A DNA stretch of 8,597 nt from Cyclobacteriaceae bacterium (lineage in GTDB: Bacteria > Bacteroidota > Bacteroidia > Cytophagales > Cyclobacteriaceae), in assembly GCA_025455445.1 (NCBI GenBank), contig JALOMN010000114.1, forward strand, positions 1-8,597. Reading direction: 5' to 3'. The notes under the pieces are model-generated. The model worked only from the letters and a program-made list of their open reading frames with translations, did not search any database and was not told the origin of the DNA. Both the position numbers and the translations under genes were made by a program. Below, one piece after another: positions 7,728 to 8,597 of this stretch. The first letter of the stretch is position 1. Each line of letters opens with the position of its first letter.

Positions 7728-7767
7728 AAAACCAATCATTTGTTAGGCAATATTAAATGAAGGTTTT
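7728..7767 (+). terminator. Weak terminator-like hairpin after the HAD gene
   Basis: AAAACC (7728-7733) and TCATTT (7736-7741) pair with AAATGA (7755-7760) and GGTTTT (7762-7767), separated by a 2x1 internal loop, with a 13-nt apical loop. The A-rich 5' arm and U-rich 3' arm begin 2 nt past the HAD stop codon. This resembles an intrinsic terminator of modest strength closing the upstream transcript, but the AT-rich stem makes it uncertain. Confidence 0.35.
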
Positions 7768-7768
7768 G

Positions 7769-7799
7769 TTGTCTTGCAATTAAAGTTTTTTCATCTTCG
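7769..7799 (+). promoter_or_regulatory. Candidate Bacteroidota-type promoter for leuC
   Basis: TTG (7769-7771) is followed after 20 nt by CATCTTCG (7792-7799), which resembles the Bacteroidota -33 TTTG / -7 TAnnTTTG pair with two mismatches in the -7 box. Transcription would begin near 7803-7806, giving a leader of about 120 nt before leuC that contains the dyad and the strong hairpin listed below. The match is loose, so this is only a candidate. Confidence 0.3.
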
Positions 7800-7810
7800 C
7801 AATGTTATTC

Positions 7811-7829
7811 GTTATCAGATATTGATAAC
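7811..7829. promoter_or_regulatory. 19-bp dyad in the leuC leader, operator or leader hairpin
   Basis: GTTATCA (7811-7817) and TGATAAC (7823-7829) are perfect 7-bp inverted arms around GATAT. It lies just downstream of the candidate promoter, where a repressor could bind, or where a small RNA hairpin would form in the leader. It also overlaps a possible seven-codon ORF at 7802-7825 (M-L-F-V-I-R-Y). The symmetry is directly visible; the function is inferred. Confidence 0.4.
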
Positions 7830-7856
7830 CCCAATAACCTAACCTAAACCTATGTT

Positions 7857-7890
7857 AACCGTCCTGACAGAAACGTCAGGACGGTTTCAT
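7857..7890 (+). terminator. Perfect 12-bp hairpin with U-rich tail upstream of leuC (terminator or attenuator)
   Basis: AACCGTCCTGAC (7857-7868) pairs perfectly with GTCAGGACGGTT (7875-7886) around the loop AGAAAC. The stem is GC-rich at its centre and is followed by TCATTTTA, a broken U-run. This is the general form of an intrinsic terminator. It ends 36 nt before the leuC GTG, leaving little space for a full promoter after it, so it could be a leader attenuator for leuC rather than only the end of the upstream operon. The alternative is that it terminates read-through from the HAD gene and leuC initiates very close by. Confidence 0.7.
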
Positions 7891-7922
7891 TTTATGGAGT
7901 TTTGAACAAACTAACGATTGTT

Positions 7923-8597
7923 GTGAGCGAGCAAAAACCAAAAACTATTTTCGAGAAAATCTGGGATAGTCATGTAGTGAAAAGAGCAGAAGGATATCCC
8001 GATGCATTATTTATTGATCGACATTATATTCATGAAGTCACCAGTCCACAAGCATTTGATGGATTGAGAAAAAGAGGCATAAAAGTTTTCAATACGAAGC
8101 GCACTACTGCTACAGCAGATCATAACGTACCCACAAAAGATCAACATCTTCCTATTAAAGAAGCATTGTCGCGTCACCAGGTGGAAACGCTTCGTAAAAA
8201 TTGTGCAGAGTTTGGTGTGGAGTTATACGATCTGGGCCATCCCTATCAAGGCATTGTGCATATCATCGGTCCTGAGTTGGGCTTAACATTGCCCGGCATG
8301 ACGATGGTGTGCGGTGATAGTCATACTTCCACTCACGGAGCATTTGGAAGTGTAGCGTTTGGTATTGGTACATCCGAAGTTGAGCAAGTGTTGGCTACAC
8401 AATGCATTTTGCAATACAAACCCAAAACCATGAAGATTGAAATCAATGGTACGTTGGGCAAAGGTGTGGTCAGCAAAGACATTATTCTATATATCATCTC
8501 AAAAATTTCTGCCAGTGGTGCCACTGGCTTTTTTGTGGAATATGCAGGCGATGCAATTCGCAACCTGTCGATGGAGGCGCGCATGACCATTTGCAAC
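7923..8597 (+). CDS. leuC: 3-isopropylmalate dehydratase large subunit LeuC, 3'-truncated by window edge
   Basis: Large subunit of isopropylmalate isomerase (aconitase superfamily), which with LeuD converts 2- to 3-isopropylmalate in leucine synthesis. The frame is open to the window end and gives 225 residues, about half of the usual 465-470. Visible signatures: [19 protein letters not shown] (31-49), [10 protein letters not shown] (65-74), [23 protein letters not shown] (from 96), and [14 protein letters not shown] (129-142), followed by [15 protein letters not shown] and [11 protein letters not shown] at the edge. The cysteines that hold the 4Fe-4S cluster, except for those expected further downstream, cannot be judged. 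The start chosen is GTG 7923 ([19 protein letters not shown]), which places the first conserved block where E. coli LeuC has it; an upstream in-frame TTG at 7902 would add seven residues and is less likely. No Shine-Dalgarno is present. LeuD and other leu genes are expected beyond the window. Confidence 0.95.
   Translation, partial: MSEQKPKTIFEKIWDSHVVKRAEGYPDALFIDRHYIHEVTSPQAFDGLRKRGIKVFNTKRTTATADHNVPTKDQHLPIKEALSRHQVETLRKNCAEFGVELYDLGHPYQGIVHIIGPELGLTLPGMTMVCGDSHTSTHGAFGSVAFGIGTSEVEQVLATQCILQYKPKTMKIEINGTLGKGVVSKDIILYIISKISASGATGFFVEYAGDAIRNLSMEARMTICN

Noticed and set aside
7852..7905. A 17-residue ORF ([17 protein letters not shown]) as a leucine leader peptide
   Set aside because: It runs straight through the perfect hairpin, so its sequence is fixed by the stem, and it has only two separated Leu codons. 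Nothing else supports translation.
1..8597. CRISPR array, tRNA/rRNA, insertion sequence or phage signature
   Set aside because: No regularly spaced repeats, no cloverleaf-like sequence, no transposase or integrase reading frame and no target-site duplication were seen; coding genes fill nearly all of the window.

Overview
The window carries a branched-chain amino acid (Ile/Val/Leu) biosynthesis cluster, all on the + strand. In order it holds ilvE (5' end missing), ilvD, ilvB (broken), ilvN, ilvC, ilvA, a NagD-type HAD phosphatase and leuC (3' end missing). Several features suggest a Bacteroidota member, perhaps of the Chitinophagales/Sphingobacteriia side: the tight ilv gene order, protein sequences that resemble Bacteroidota homologues as I remember them, the lack of Shine-Dalgarno motifs before most starts, A/T-rich leaders and TAnnTTTG-like promoter elements. 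The lineage is an inference from recall; no database was searched.

Region by region: 2-700 is the C-terminal three quarters of the aminotransferase IlvE. A strong hairpin (710-747) fills the short gap to ilvD (774-2453). ilvB starts inside the end of ilvD (26-nt overlap) and runs to 4096, but reads in two frames: about 80 nt are missing at about 2809-2812. ilvN (4099-4389) follows 2 nt later, then an A-rich 54-nt gap and ilvC (4444-5514). A very strong 17-bp inverted repeat (5527-5577) sits 15 nt before ilvA (5593-6843). A 108-nt gap with a small dyad leads to the HAD phosphatase (6952-7725). The 197-nt gap before leuC is rich in structure: a weak terminator-like hairpin, a promoter-like element, a 19-bp dyad overlapping a seven-codon Leu/Val/Ile-containing mini-ORF, and a perfect 12-bp hairpin. 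leuC then opens with GTG at 7923 and runs off the end.

Functionally, IlvA makes 2-oxobutanoate from threonine. IlvB/IlvN (acetohydroxyacid synthase), IlvC and IlvD convert pyruvate/2-oxobutanoate to the 2-oxo acids of valine and isoleucine, and IlvE transaminates them. LeuC, with a LeuD expected downstream, isomerises isopropylmalate on the leucine branch. The phosphatase has no known step in the pathway.

I see no evidence of a new defence or mobile system. The points most worth attention are the internal deletion and frameshift in ilvB, the two strong intergenic hairpins inside the operon, the structured leuC leader, and an ACT-only IlvN in which two usual valine-site residues look changed.
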